Made by a program: the position numbers and the translations under genes. Below the pieces are notes generated by a model that made no database searches, was not told the DNA's origin, and saw only the letters and a program-made list of their open reading frames with translations. From assembly GCF_001583415.1 (NCBI RefSeq), contig NZ_CP014475.1, positions 2,790,001 through 2,854,000 of the forward strand: a DNA stretch of 64,000 nt, in the 5' to 3' direction. Position 1 is the first letter of the stretch. The number at the start of each line of letters is the position of its first letter. The stretch comes from Mycolicibacterium phlei. Lineage in GTDB: Bacteria; Actinomycetota; Actinomycetes; Mycobacteriales; Mycobacteriaceae. Shown here piece by piece: positions 21,790 to 30,030 of this stretch.

Positions 21790-23001
21790 TCAGCGGAGCC
21801 GGCGCCGGCTCAGCTGCCACACCACGAACCCGGCCTGCAGCCCGAGAACGACGGAGATCATCGAGATGAAGGTGACGCCGAGGGCGGAGTCGCCGTCCGC
21901 GCCGAACAGCTCCGCGACCCCGATCAGCCCGATGGAACCGGGCACGAGCAGCCAGAACCCGGGCAGGATCAGCGAGACCGCCGGGGGCGCCCCCGGCCTG
22001 CGGGTCAGCGCCAGCGCGCAGATCGTCAGCACCAGCCCGCCGCACACCCCGCTGGCGTATCCGCCGAGAAACTGGTCTCCGACGAACTGGGCGCCGTAGG
22101 CGCAGTACGCGATCAGCAGCAGCCACGGCAGGAACGACAGCGGCGGACCGAAGAACAGCATGACGCCGACCGCGTAGACCGCCACCCCCAGCCACGGCGC
22201 CCACGCCCCGAGCTTGTTCACCGGCTCGCCGCTGAGGTGCGACTCCTCGAGTCCGAGCAGTTCGGCGGCGATGACGATGCCGAACGCCAACTGGGCGAGA
22301 GCCACGAATCCGGCGATCAGACGGCTCGCCCCGGAGATGGTGTCGCGTGAGGTGAGCTCGACGACGGCGAGGGTGATCGCCGCACCGGGCAGAAACATGG
22401 CCAGCGGCGGGATGAGCGCCCGCAGTCCGACGTGATCGAGCCCCAGGTGCTCGGCCACCCCGATGCTGACCCCGGCGACCAGGAACGCACTGAGCGCCGG
22501 CAGCAGTTGAGTGAGGGCGGTGAAGCGCCGCGCGACGGCCGCCAGCAGGCCGACCAGCAGGCCCAGCACCGTCGCGCCGAGCAGGTTCAGCGGCGACGGT
22601 TCGAGCACCAGCGCCAGACCCGCGCTCCAGATGCCGTAGCCGAGCACCGGCAGCCACGGCGGGACGGGCGGCGGGGCGTCGAGGATGCGGTCGAGCCGGG
22701 CTTCGCCGTCGACGGGGTCCACCGCTCCGCGCATCGTCGACGACACCAGCCGGGCCAGCGGGAAGGTCTGGTCGAACCGCAGGTCCGCGTTCACCTGCAC
22801 GGACTGCACCGCGGTACCCGCTCCGTCGGTGGCGGCGAACACCTGCACGGTGTTGGGCAGCACGACGTGGTCGGTGGAGATCCCGTACGCCGCCGAGGCG
22901 CGGGTCAGCATCTGCCGGATCAGCGTCACGGGATAGTTCGCGGCCCCCATCGCGGCACCCAGGCGGGCGAGGAAGCGGATCTGTTGAGCGATGTCATCCA
23001 T
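21790..23001 (-). CDS. ThrE-family threonine/serine exporter-like membrane protein
   Basis: This protein of about 403 residues has a soluble N-terminal ThrE/DUF1212 region (residues 1-125) and about ten membrane segments. The C-terminal part resembles ThrE_2/DUF3815. Family members such as ThrE of Corynebacterium export threonine and serine; that activity here is inferred. The ATG at 23001 (M-D-D-I-A-Q-Q-I-R-F) is preferred over an in-frame TTG at 23007. It is divergent from the PrsW-type protease gene, with 39 bases between the start codons. There is no visible link to rpsA downstream. Confidence 0.82.
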   Translation of the reverse strand: MDDIAQQIRFLARLGAAMGAANYPVTLIRQMLTRASAAYGISTDHVVLPNTVQVFAATDGAGTAVQSVQVNADLRFDQTFPLARLVSSTMRGAVDPVDGEARLDRILDAPPPVPPWLPVLGYGIWSAGLALVLEPSPLNLLGATVLGLLVGLLAAVARRFTALTQLLPALSAFLVAGVSIGVAEHLGLDHVGLRALIPPLAMFLPGAAITLAVVELTSRDTISGASRLIAGFVALAQLAFGIVIAAELLGLEESHLSGEPVNKLGAWAPWLGVAVYAVGVMLFFGPPLSFLPWLLLIAYCAYGAQFVGDQFLGGYASGVCGGLVLTICALALTRRPGAPPAVSLILPGFWLLVPGSIGLIGVAELFGADGDSALGVTFISMISVVLGLQAGFVVWQLSRRRLR

Positions 23002-23040
23002 AGGCAACGATCAAGGTAACGATCGCCGACCGTAGCCGAG

Positions 23041-24240
23041 ATGCATCTGATTAGCTACCACGTGATGACCATGTCCCCGCATTACGCCGCATCCGTGCCG
23101 ACGCCGTTTGCCCGGAAAGCGCGCAAGGTCGGCGCGCCATTGGCGGCGATCATCGTCATGGCCACGTTCGCCGGCGTCATCGTCGTCGGGCTCACCGCGC
23201 TCAACCCGGTCGGCGCCACCATCGGGTTCGTGCTGTCCAGCGTGGCGATGCTGGTCGTGGTGCTGGCCTACATCTGGCTGGACCGCTGGGAGCCGGAACC
23301 GCCGCGGCTGCTGTTGTTCGCGTTCCTGTGGGGCGCCTCGGTCGCCGTCGTGCTGTCGGTGGTGCTCACCCTGTTCCTGGAGTCGCTGATCGTCGCCGGC
23401 AGCACCGCAGGCGGGAACGGCGCCGGGATCAGCTGGGTCTCGCTGGTGCTCACCGCCCCGATCGTCGAGGAGGCGGCCAAGGGCGCGTTCCTGCTGCTGA
23501 TGATGACCGGTGTCCGGCGCAACGAGCTCAACTCGCTGACCGACTGCCTGGTCTACGCCGGCCTGGTGGGCGCCGGGTTCGCATGGCTGGAGGACATCCT
23601 CTACATCGGGGGCGGGGACTCACTCGGGCAGTCGCTGCTGACGGCGGCGCTGCGGCTGATCATGGCGCCGTTCGCGCACTCGCTGTTCACCACGTTCATC
23701 GGGATCGGCGTCTACTTCGCGCTGCAGAAGCGCGACGCGCTGTCCAAGTGGTCGTGCATCCTGCTCGGCTACGGCGCCGCGGTCGGCATGCACGGGCTGT
23801 GGAACGGCTCGTCGTTCCTCGGTGCCGAGTGGTACTTCGCCATCTACGTGCTGTGGATGGTGCCGATCTTCCTGGCCGCGATCGTGCTGGCGGTACAGAG
23901 CCGCCGCCGCGAGCAGCGGGTGGTCGCCGAGAAGCTGCCCGGCATGGTGGCGGCGTCGCTGATCACCCCGAACGAGGCCACCTGGCTGGGGTCGCTGCGC
24001 GACCGCAAGGCCGCCATCCACTACGTGTCGCACTATGCGGGCAAGGCCGCGGGTAAGGCGGTGGCCCGGTTCGCCGCGCAGGTCGTCGAGCTGGCGTTCG
24101 TGCGCGACCGCATCGACCGGGGCTTCGGCGACCAGCGGGCCCACGCACTGCTGGTCGAGGAGTCCTACGGGGTGCACGCGGCCCGCGCGGCCGCGCCGGC
24201 ACTGCAGGCGCTGGCCGCGTACCGGGCGCCCGGCGCCTGA
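23041..24240 (+). CDS. PrsW-family intramembrane metalloprotease
   Basis: The protein of 399 residues has about eight to nine membrane helices followed by a ~100-residue cytoplasmic tail. Putative catalytic motifs lie in the helices: V-E-E-A-A-K-G, a W-L-E-D-I-L-Y element, P-F-A-H-S-L-F, and M-H-G-L-W-N-G. This is the PrsW/CAAX-protease-like set of Glu and His residues. PrsW of Bacillus cleaves an anti-sigma factor; the substrate here is unknown and no sigma or anti-sigma gene is nearby. ATGs at 23065 and 23071 are alternative starts. Confidence 0.85.
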   Translation: MHLISYHVMTMSPHYAASVPTPFARKARKVGAPLAAIIVMATFAGVIVVGLTALNPVGATIGFVLSSVAMLVVVLAYIWLDRWEPEPPRLLLFAFLWGASVAVVLSVVLTLFLESLIVAGSTAGGNGAGISWVSLVLTAPIVEEAAKGAFLLLMMTGVRRNELNSLTDCLVYAGLVGAGFAWLEDILYIGGGDSLGQSLLTAALRLIMAPFAHSLFTTFIGIGVYFALQKRDALSKWSCILLGYGAAVGMHGLWNGSSFLGAEWYFAIYVLWMVPIFLAAIVLAVQSRRREQRVVAEKLPGMVAASLITPNEATWLGSLRDRKAAIHYVSHYAGKAAGKAVARFAAQVVELAFVRDRIDRGFGDQRAHALLVEESYGVHAARAAAPALQALAAYRAPGA

Positions 24241-24250
24241 CGCGTGCGCG

Positions 24251-24256
24251 GATAAT
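24251..24256 (+). promoter_or_regulatory. -10 element (GATAAT) for a leaderless start at 24263
   Basis: GATAAT differs from TATAAT at one position and ends six bases before the GTG at 24263. No ribosome site is present. It lies in the 22-base gap after the protease gene. Confidence 0.5.
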
Positions 24257-24262
24257 CGCTGC

Positions 24263-24898
24263 GTGCTCACCCATCTGTGGAATGTCATGCCGGCGTTCCT
24301 GCTGGCCTGCGTGGTGCTCGCGGCGCTGCCCGGGCCGGCGACCGCGCTGTTCCTGCACCGCTCGGTGCGGGACGGCCGAGCGGCCGGGCTGGCCGCGGTG
24401 GTCGGCAACGAGATCGGCATCTTCGGGTGGACCATCGCCGGCGGCGCCGGACTGTCGATGTTGCTGCTGGCCAACCGCGCGCTGTCGATCGCGCTGCACG
24501 TCGTCGGCGGCGCGGTGCTGCTCTGGCTGGGCATCAGTGCGTGGCGCAACGCCAACAACCCCGGCGGGTTCGAGGTGAGCGCCCCGCCGCGGGACCGCTC
24601 CCCCGCCGCCGCGTTCCGCGCCGCGCTGCTGTCGATCGCCGCCAACCCGAAGGCGGCGGCGTTCGGGATCGTGGTGATCCCGCAGTTCCTGCCGACCAGC
24701 GGTCCGGTGCTGCCGACGCTGTTCGTGCTCGCGGTGATCCAATTGGTCGTCGACACCGCGTGGTGCGCGGGTGTGGTGCTGCTGGCCGCGCGGGCGCGGG
24801 AGATCCTGGGGCAGGCCCACATTCGGCGCCGCATGGAGCGGGTGATGGGCGCCATCCTGATGGCGCTCGGCGCGGGGCTGGCGGCCGACGCGCGCTAG
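24263..24898 (+). CDS. LysE/RhtB-family amino-acid exporter
   Basis: The product has 211 residues with about six hydrophobic helices. It shows the family signature A-A-L-P-G-P-A-T-A-L-F early in the chain and N-P-K-A-A-A-F-G in the middle. LysE/RhtB members export amino acids or derivatives; the substrate cannot be named. The GTG start at 24263 is supported by the adjacent -10 element. The 3' end overlaps polA by four bases, tail to tail. Confidence 0.85.
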   Translation: MLTHLWNVMPAFLLACVVLAALPGPATALFLHRSVRDGRAAGLAAVVGNEIGIFGWTIAGGAGLSMLLLANRALSIALHVVGGAVLLWLGISAWRNANNPGGFEVSAPPRDRSPAAAFRAALLSIAANPKAAAFGIVVIPQFLPTSGPVLPTLFVLAVIQLVVDTAWCAGVVLLAARAREILGQAHIRRRMERVMGAILMALGAGLAADAR

Positions 24899-27639
24899 TG
24901 GGCAGCCGCGTCCCAGCTGCGGCCGTACCCGACCGACACCTCCAGCGGCACGTCCAGCGGATAGGCGCTGCCCATCTGCTCGCGGACCAGTGCCTCCAGC
25001 GTCTCGCGTTCGCCCTCGGCGACCTCGAAGAGCAGCTCGTCGTGCACCTGCAGCAGCATCCGCGATCTCAGGCCGGCGTCCTTGATCGCCTTGTCGACGT
25101 TGATCATCGCGACCTTGATGATGTCGGCGGCGCTGCCCTGGATCGGCGCGTTGAGCGCGGCGCGTTCGGCGGCCTCGCGGACGTTGCGGTTGCTGCTGTC
25201 CAGTTCGGGCAGGTAGCGGCGGCGGCCGAACACCGTGGAGGTGTAGCCGTCCTTGCGGGCCTGGTCGACCACGTCGCGCAGGTAGTCGCGGATACCGCCG
25301 AACCGGTCGAAGTACTGCTCCATCTGCACCTTGGCTTCCTCGGTGGAGATCTTGAGCTGCGAGGCCAGCCCGTAGGCGCTCAACCCGTAGGCCAGGCCGT
25401 ACGACATGGCCTTGACCCGGCGCCGCAGTTCGGGGGTGACCTCGTCGATCGGCACGTCGAATGCGCGGGACGCGACGAACGAGTGCAGGTCCTCGCCGGT
25501 GCGGAACGCCTCGATCAGTCCCTCGTCCTTGGACAGGTGCGCCATGATGCGCATCTCGATCTGGCTGTAGTCGGCGGTCATCAGCTCGGCGTAGTCGCCG
25601 TGCGGGCCCCTGCCGACGACGAACGCGTCGCGGATGCGCCGGCCCGCCTCGGTGCGGATCGGGATGTTCTGCAGGTTCGGCTCTGTCGACGACAGCCGGC
25701 CGGTGGCCGCGATCGTCTGGTTGAACGTGGTGTGGATGCGGCCGTCGGAGGCCACCGAGGCCAGCAGCCCGTCGACGGTGACCTTCAGCCGGGTGGCGTC
25801 GCGGTGCGCGAGCAGATGGGCCAGGAACGGGTGGCCGGTCTTCTCGTAGAGGCCCTGCAGTGCGTCGGCGTCGGTGGTGTAGCCGGTCTTGGTGCGCTTG
25901 GTCTTGGGCATGCCGAGCTCGTCGAACAGCACGACCTGCAACTGTTTGGGTGATCCCAGGTTGATCTGCTTGCCGATCACCGCGTACGCGGCCTCGGCGG
26001 CGTCGCGGATCTGGTCGGCGAACTCGCTCTGCAGCCGGCCCAGCTGGTCGAGGTCGACGGCGATGCCTGCGGTCTCCATCTCGGCCAGCACCCGCTGCAC
26101 CGGCAGCTCGATGTCGCTGAGCAGCTCGAGCGAGTCGATGCGGGTCAGCTCCTCGTCGAGCGCGTCGGCCAGATCCTTGACCGCGCTGGCGCGCAGCAGC
26201 GTGGCCTGCACGGCCTGGTCGTCGCCGCCGTCGTCGAGCAGGGAAAGCTGTTGCTGCTCAGGGTTGTCCGCGCGCAGCTCGCGTTTGAGGTAGCGCAGCG
26301 ACAGGTCGTCGAGCGCGAAGCTGCGCTGCCCGGGCCGAACCAGGTAGGCCGCCAGCGCGGTGTCGGAGGTGACCCCGGCCAGCGTCCAGCCGCGGCCCTC
26401 CAGTTCGTGCATCGCCAGCTTGGCCTCGTGCAGCGCCTTGGGCACCGCGGGATCGACCAGCCACGTCGCCAGCGCGGCCTCGTCGTCGGTGCTCAGCGTC
26501 GCGGTGTCGATGTAGCGGCCGTCGCCGCCGGGGGCGACGATGGCCAGTGCGGTCGCGTCGGCGTCGAAGGCGACGTGGGTGCCGACGACCGCGAGCCCGA
26601 ACCGCTCGCCGGTGCTGTGCTGGGCCAGCCACCCGCTCAGCTCGCCGGGCTCCAGCGCACCGCCGCGCACGTCGAAGCCCTGGTCGACCTCGGGGTCGGC
26701 CGACGCCAGCGTCTCGAACAGCCGCTCGCGCAGCACCCGGAACTCCAGGTCGTCGAAGAGCCGGTGGATGTGGTCGCGGTCCCACGGCTGCATGCGCAGC
26801 GTGTCGGGGGTGTGCGGCAGCGGCACGTCGCGGATCAGGTCGGTGAGCTCGCGGTTGAGCACCACCGAGGACAGGTTGGCGCGCAGTGCGTCGCCGACCT
26901 TGCCCTTGATCTTGTCGACGTTGTCGACGAGCGCCTGCAGCGAGCCGTATTCGACGATCCACTTGGTGGCGGTCTTCTCGCCGACGCCGGGGATGCCGGG
27001 CAGGTTGTCGCTGGGGTCGCCGCGCAGCGCGGCGAAGTCCGGGTACTGCTGGGGGGTCAGCCCGTACTTCTCCAGCACCGCCTCCGGGGTGAACCGGGTC
27101 AGGTCGCTGACGCCCTTGCGGGGGTAGAGCACGGTGACGTTGTCGCTGACCAGTTGCAGCGAGTCACGGTCGCCGGTGACCACCAGCACGCGGTAGCCGG
27201 CCTGCTCGGCCTGGGTGGCCAGCGTGGCGATGATGTCGTCGGCCTCGAAGCCCGGCTCGGCGAGCACCGTGATGCCCAGCGCGCCCAGCACCTCCTTGGT
27301 GATGTCGATCTGGCCGCGGAACTCGTCGGGGGTGGCGGACCGGCCGGCCTTGTACTCGGGGTACTTCTCGGCGCGAAAGGTCTGGCGCGACACGTCAAAC
27401 GCGGCGGCGATGTGGGTGGGCTGCTCGTCGCGCAGCAGGTTGATCAGCATCGCGGTGAACCCGTACACCGCGTTGGTGGTGAGCCCGTTGCGGGTCTTGA
27501 AGTTCTCGGCGGGCAGCGCGAAGAACGCCCGGTACGCCAGCGAATTGCCGTCGAGCAGCATCAGAGTCGGCTTCTCGTCGGTGGGCGCCGTCTTGTTCTC
27601 GGGGGACTTCGTCTCGGGCGCGGTCTTGGCGGGGCTCAC
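24895..27639 (-). CDS. polA: DNA polymerase I
   Basis: The polymerase (914 residues) fills repair gaps and removes RNA primers. The N-terminal 5'-3' exonuclease covers about 25-320 (L-M-L-L-D-G-N-S-L-A-Y-R-A-F-F, then G-D-P-S-D-N-L-P-G). A 3'-5' exonuclease-like domain follows, which in mycobacterial PolA is degenerate. The polymerase has motif A D-Y-S-Q-I-E-M-R, the O-helix K-A-M-S-Y-G-L-A-Y-G and motif C V-H-D-E-L. The GTG start (V-S-P-A-K-T-A-P) lies seven bases after a -10 element and five bases after the lysR stop, so a leaderless transcript from its own promoter is likely. The open frame continues upstream, but that extension does not resemble PolA. Confidence 0.96.
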   Translation of the reverse strand: MSPAKTAPETKSPENKTAPTDEKPTLMLLDGNSLAYRAFFALPAENFKTRNGLTTNAVYGFTAMLINLLRDEQPTHIAAAFDVSRQTFRAEKYPEYKAGRSATPDEFRGQIDITKEVLGALGITVLAEPGFEADDIIATLATQAEQAGYRVLVVTGDRDSLQLVSDNVTVLYPRKGVSDLTRFTPEAVLEKYGLTPQQYPDFAALRGDPSDNLPGIPGVGEKTATKWIVEYGSLQALVDNVDKIKGKVGDALRANLSSVVLNRELTDLIRDVPLPHTPDTLRMQPWDRDHIHRLFDDLEFRVLRERLFETLASADPEVDQGFDVRGGALEPGELSGWLAQHSTGERFGLAVVGTHVAFDADATALAIVAPGGDGRYIDTATLSTDDEAALATWLVDPAVPKALHEAKLAMHELEGRGWTLAGVTSDTALAAYLVRPGQRSFALDDLSLRYLKRELRADNPEQQQLSLLDDGGDDQAVQATLLRASAVKDLADALDEELTRIDSLELLSDIELPVQRVLAEMETAGIAVDLDQLGRLQSEFADQIRDAAEAAYAVIGKQINLGSPKQLQVVLFDELGMPKTKRTKTGYTTDADALQGLYEKTGHPFLAHLLAHRDATRLKVTVDGLLASVASDGRIHTTFNQTIAATGRLSSTEPNLQNIPIRTEAGRRIRDAFVVGRGPHGDYAELMTADYSQIEMRIMAHLSKDEGLIEAFRTGEDLHSFVASRAFDVPIDEVTPELRRRVKAMSYGLAYGLSAYGLASQLKISTEEAKVQMEQYFDRFGGIRDYLRDVVDQARKDGYTSTVFGRRRYLPELDSSNRNVREAAERAALNAPIQGSAADIIKVAMINVDKAIKDAGLRSRMLLQVHDELLFEVAEGERETLEALVREQMGSAYPLDVPLEVSVGYGRSWDAAAH

Positions 27640-27644
27640 GGCCC

Positions 27645-28517
27645 TCACTCTATTCGCGCCCACCGACGCGCCAACACGACCAGTTCCCGGGCCGCCGGGC
27701 TCATCGGGCCGGCGGCACGCCAGGCGAACACCAGCCGGCCGCGCAGTTCGGGGGTGATCGGCAGCCGGTGCAGCCCCGGGCGGGTGACCGCTTCGGGCAG
27801 CACGGCCACGCCGAGGCCGCGCACGGCGAGGTCGGCGAGCGCGCCCGGCGTGCTGGCCTCGAACGCCACCCTCACATCCACCCCGGCCGTCCGGCACGCG
27901 CGATCCAACTGCCGCCTGATCCCGGTGCCGCGGGGCAGCGTGATCAGCGGTTCTCCGGCGAGGTCGGCGAGCGCGACGTGACGGCGCCGCCGCCACCGAT
28001 GCTCCGCGCCGACGGCGGCGACGATGCGCTGATCGGTCACCGGCTCGCCGTCGAGGCCGTCGGGCAGGTCGGCGCCGACGGAGATGATCGCGGCGTCCAG
28101 CCGGCCGGTGCGCAGTCCGTCGATCAGGGTGTCGGACTCGTCGGTGCCCAGCGTGATGTCGACCAGCGGATGTGCGGCGTGGAACTCCGCGAGCAACCCG
28201 GCCATGTCGAAATCGTGCGCCGTGACGGTGCCGACGGCGACGGACCCGCGCACCAGGCCGGTCACCTCCGCGACGGCGTCGCGCGCGGCGGCGACGGACG
28301 CCAGCGCGGCGCGGGCATGCGGCAGCACCGCCTCCCCGGCCGCGGTCAGCCGGACGGCGCGCCGGCTGCGGTCGAACAGCGGCTGGCCGAGTTCGCGTTC
28401 CAGCGCGCGGATCGAGGCGCTGACGGCGGGCTGCGCGACGTGGACCCGTTGGGCCGCCCTGGTGAAGTTGGCCTCCTCGGCGACGGCGACGAGGTACTCC
28501 AGCTGCCGCAGTTCCAT
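27645..28517 (-). CDS. LysR-family transcriptional regulator
   Basis: This LysR regulator of 290 residues has an N-terminal winged helix-turn-helix (about 1-60: M-E-L-R-Q-L-E-Y-L, then F-T-R-A-A-Q-R-V-H-V-A-Q-P-A-V-S) and a C-terminal effector-binding domain. It is divergent from the small gene at 28588 and the hydrolase that follows, the classical arrangement for a LysR regulator controlling its neighbours. The 70-base region between would hold the operator. ATG at 28517 is preferred over an in-frame TTG two codons upstream. The last codons and stop overlap the polA promoter. The effector is unknown. Confidence 0.88.
   Translation of the reverse strand: MELRQLEYLVAVAEEANFTRAAQRVHVAQPAVSASIRALERELGQPLFDRSRRAVRLTAAGEAVLPHARAALASVAAARDAVAEVTGLVRGSVAVGTVTAHDFDMAGLLAEFHAAHPLVDITLGTDESDTLIDGLRTGRLDAAIISVGADLPDGLDGEPVTDQRIVAAVGAEHRWRRRRHVALADLAGEPLITLPRGTGIRRQLDRACRTAGVDVRVAFEASTPGALADLAVRGLGVAVLPEAVTRPGLHRLPITPELRGRLVFAWRAAGPMSPAARELVVLARRWARIE
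27647..27669 (-). promoter_or_regulatory. RecA-NDp-like promoter of polA, inside the end of lysR
   Basis: Minus strand: GCGTCGGTG (27661-27669), an 8-nt spacer, then TAGAGT (27647-27652). The -35-like block matches seven of nine positions of TTGTCRGTG; the spacer length and TAnnnT are exact. The -10 ends seven bases before the polA GTG. The element overlaps the lysR stop codon. Confidence 0.55.
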
Positions 28518-28587
28518 AAACAAGAACGATAGTTTCCGTACTGACTACGTATTGGACTTATGGTTGCGACGGTCCGAGGCTGGAGGC

Positions 28588-28851
28588 ATGCCCTCCATCG
28601 CGCACTGGCGCCTCGACTGGCTCGACGTGCAGACGCTGATCGCGAACACCGAGCGGATCTTCACCTATCCGATGGCCGACACGGGCGTGTGTGGCCTGCG
28701 CAGCTACGAGGCCGAGCGGTGCGGGGAGAAGGCCGCGGTGGTCGTCGCCAACCGCGAGATGCACGCCGCCGGTCACACCCGCTCGGGCGCCGAACTCGAC
28801 CGCATCACCCGCAAGTACCGCACCGACACCGCAAGGAGCACCCGAGCATGA
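28588..28851 (+). CDS. Small protein of unknown function in a LysR-linked operon
   Basis: The product has 87 residues, begins M-P-S-I-A-H-W-R-L-D-W and is mostly polar, with no signal peptide or membrane helix. It has two cysteines (G-V-C-G and E-R-C-G) and a charged C-terminus. No family is recognised. Translation is supported by GGAGG directly before the ATG and by an ATGA overlap with the hydrolase start at 28848. With the divergent LysR gene it forms a small regulated unit. Confidence 0.65.
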   Translation: MPSIAHWRLDWLDVQTLIANTERIFTYPMADTGVCGLRSYEAERCGEKAAVVVANREMHAAGHTRSGAELDRITRKYRTDTARSTRA

Positions 28852-29519
28852 CCACTTTCGTCCTGGTTCCCGGAATGTGCCACGGGGGATGGTGTTTCGA
28901 CCCCGTCGCGGCGCCGCTGCGGGCGGCCGGGCACACGGTGCTCGCCGTGACGCCGACGGGTGTGGCCGAACGCGCCCACCTGCTGCACGCCGGGGTCAAC
29001 CTCGACACCCACATCGACGACGTGGTGTCGGTGCTCTCCGCCTACACCGACGAACCGGTGATCCTGGTCGGGCACAGCTACGGCGGCATGGTGATCACCG
29101 GCGTCGCCGCCCATGTCCCCGAGCGGGTCGACGCGCTGGTGTACCTCGACGCCGTGGTGCCGCGCGCCGGCGAGTCGTGCGCGGATCTCGTCGACGACGA
29201 GGAACGCCGGTGGTACCTGCAGTCCGACGCATCCGGCTTCGGGGTGCCGCCGCTGCCGTTCTTCGACGCCCGCGCGACCGCCCATCCCCGGGCGAGCGTG
29301 CTGCAGCCGCTGCGGTGCGGCGTCGACCTCAACCGGTTCCGCCGACGCGAGTATGTCTACGCCCTGGACTGGCCGGGCGAGTCGCCGCTCCGGTTCGCCT
29401 ATGACCGTGTCCGCGACGACCCGAACTGGATCTGCCACGAACTGGACGCCAGACACAACCTGATGCGCGACGCGCCCGACGACCTCGTTGAGATCCTTGT
29501 CGACGTGGCCGCCCACTAG
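28848..29519 (+). CDS. Alpha/beta hydrolase
   Basis: This alpha/beta-fold hydrolase has 223 residues, with oxyanion-loop motif V-P-G-M-C-H-G-G-W-C and nucleophile elbow G-H-S-Y-G-G-M. The likely acid is in the D-A-V-V-P strand region, and the histidine is in L-D-A-R-H-N-L-M near the C-terminus. It resembles small-molecule esterases of the salicylate-esterase/HNL type. The substrate is unknown. The start overlaps the stop of the upstream 87-residue gene (ATGA), so the two are translationally coupled and probably under the divergent LysR regulator. Confidence 0.88.
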   Translation: MTTFVLVPGMCHGGWCFDPVAAPLRAAGHTVLAVTPTGVAERAHLLHAGVNLDTHIDDVVSVLSAYTDEPVILVGHSYGGMVITGVAAHVPERVDALVYLDAVVPRAGESCADLVDDEERRWYLQSDASGFGVPPLPFFDARATAHPRASVLQPLRCGVDLNRFRRREYVYALDWPGESPLRFAYDRVRDDPNWICHELDARHNLMRDAPDDLVEILVDVAAH

Positions 29520-29531
29520 CCGGGAGAGAAC

Positions 29532-29545
29532 TGCAACACGTTTCA
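29532..29545. promoter_or_regulatory. KstR-type operator upstream of the DUF35-thiolase pair
   Basis: TGCAACACGTTTCA fits the KstR (TetR-family cholesterol/lipid-catabolism repressor) pattern TnnAACnnGTTnnA at every defined position. It lies 33 bases before the GTG at 29578 and overlaps the -35 region of the promoter whose -10 is at 29566-29571, a repressing position. The M. tuberculosis orthologues are placed in the KstR regulon as I recall the literature. Confidence 0.72.
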
Positions 29546-29565
29546 GTTGCAGGCGCCCAATCGTT

Positions 29566-29571
29566 TACGCT
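29566..29571 (+). promoter_or_regulatory. -10 element (TACGCT) for a leaderless start at 29578
   Basis: TACGCT is followed by GACCCC and then the GTG start, six bases downstream. The -35 position falls within or next to the KstR-type operator. Confidence 0.5.
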
Positions 29572-29577
29572 GACCCC

Positions 29578-30030
29578 GTGTCAGCTTCCACTCAACCCGC
29601 GATCGACGGCTGGTTCGCCACCGACGAGTCCGGAGCTCCGTACCTGATCGGCGGGAAATGCCAGAAGTGCGGTACCTACGTCTTCCCGCCGCGGGCCAAC
29701 AACTGCCCGAACCCGGCCTGTGACGGCGACGAGCTCGCGCAGGTGCCGCTGTCCCGGCGCGGCACGCTGTGGAGCTACACCGAGAACCGCTACGCTCCCC
29801 CGCCGCCCTATCCGGCGCCGGATCCGTTCGAGCCGTTCGCCGTTGCGGCCGTGCAGCTCGCCGACGAGGGGCTGATCGTGCTCGGCAAGGTCGTCGAGGG
29901 CACCCTGGCCGCCGACCTCAAGGTCGGGATGGAGATGGAGTTGACGACGATGCCGCTGTACACCGACGACGAGGGTGTCGTGCGCATCGTCCACGCCTGG
30001 AAGATCGCGGACAAGGGGGCCGACCAGTGA
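29578..30030 (+). CDS. Zn-ribbon/OB-fold DUF35 protein (Rv1628c-like)
   Basis: The product (150 residues) has an N-terminal zinc ribbon (C-Q-K-C then C-P-N-P-A-C) and a C-terminal OB-fold. DUF35 proteins partner thiolases, aldolases or hydratases acting on CoA intermediates, for example ChsH2 in cholesterol side-chain degradation. It directly precedes and overlaps a thiolase-like gene (GTGA), so the two probably form a complex. The KstR-type operator upstream suggests a role in steroid or other lipid breakdown. The start GTG at 29578 is supported by its leaderless promoter. Confidence 0.88.
   Translation: MSASTQPAIDGWFATDESGAPYLIGGKCQKCGTYVFPPRANNCPNPACDGDELAQVPLSRRGTLWSYTENRYAPPPPYPAPDPFEPFAVAAVQLADEGLIVLGKVVEGTLAADLKVGMEMELTTMPLYTDDEGVVRIVHAWKIADKGADQ

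Noticed and set aside
27640..27996. N-terminal extension of PolA upstream of the GTG at 27639
   Set aside because: The extension overlaps the LysR C-terminus in another frame, does not resemble PolA and would begin upstream of the predicted promoter.
28084..28587. Upstream extension of the 87-residue gene across the LysR gene
   Set aside because: The frame is open but antisense to the conserved LysR coding region. The GGAGG-preceded ATG at 28588 is a better start.
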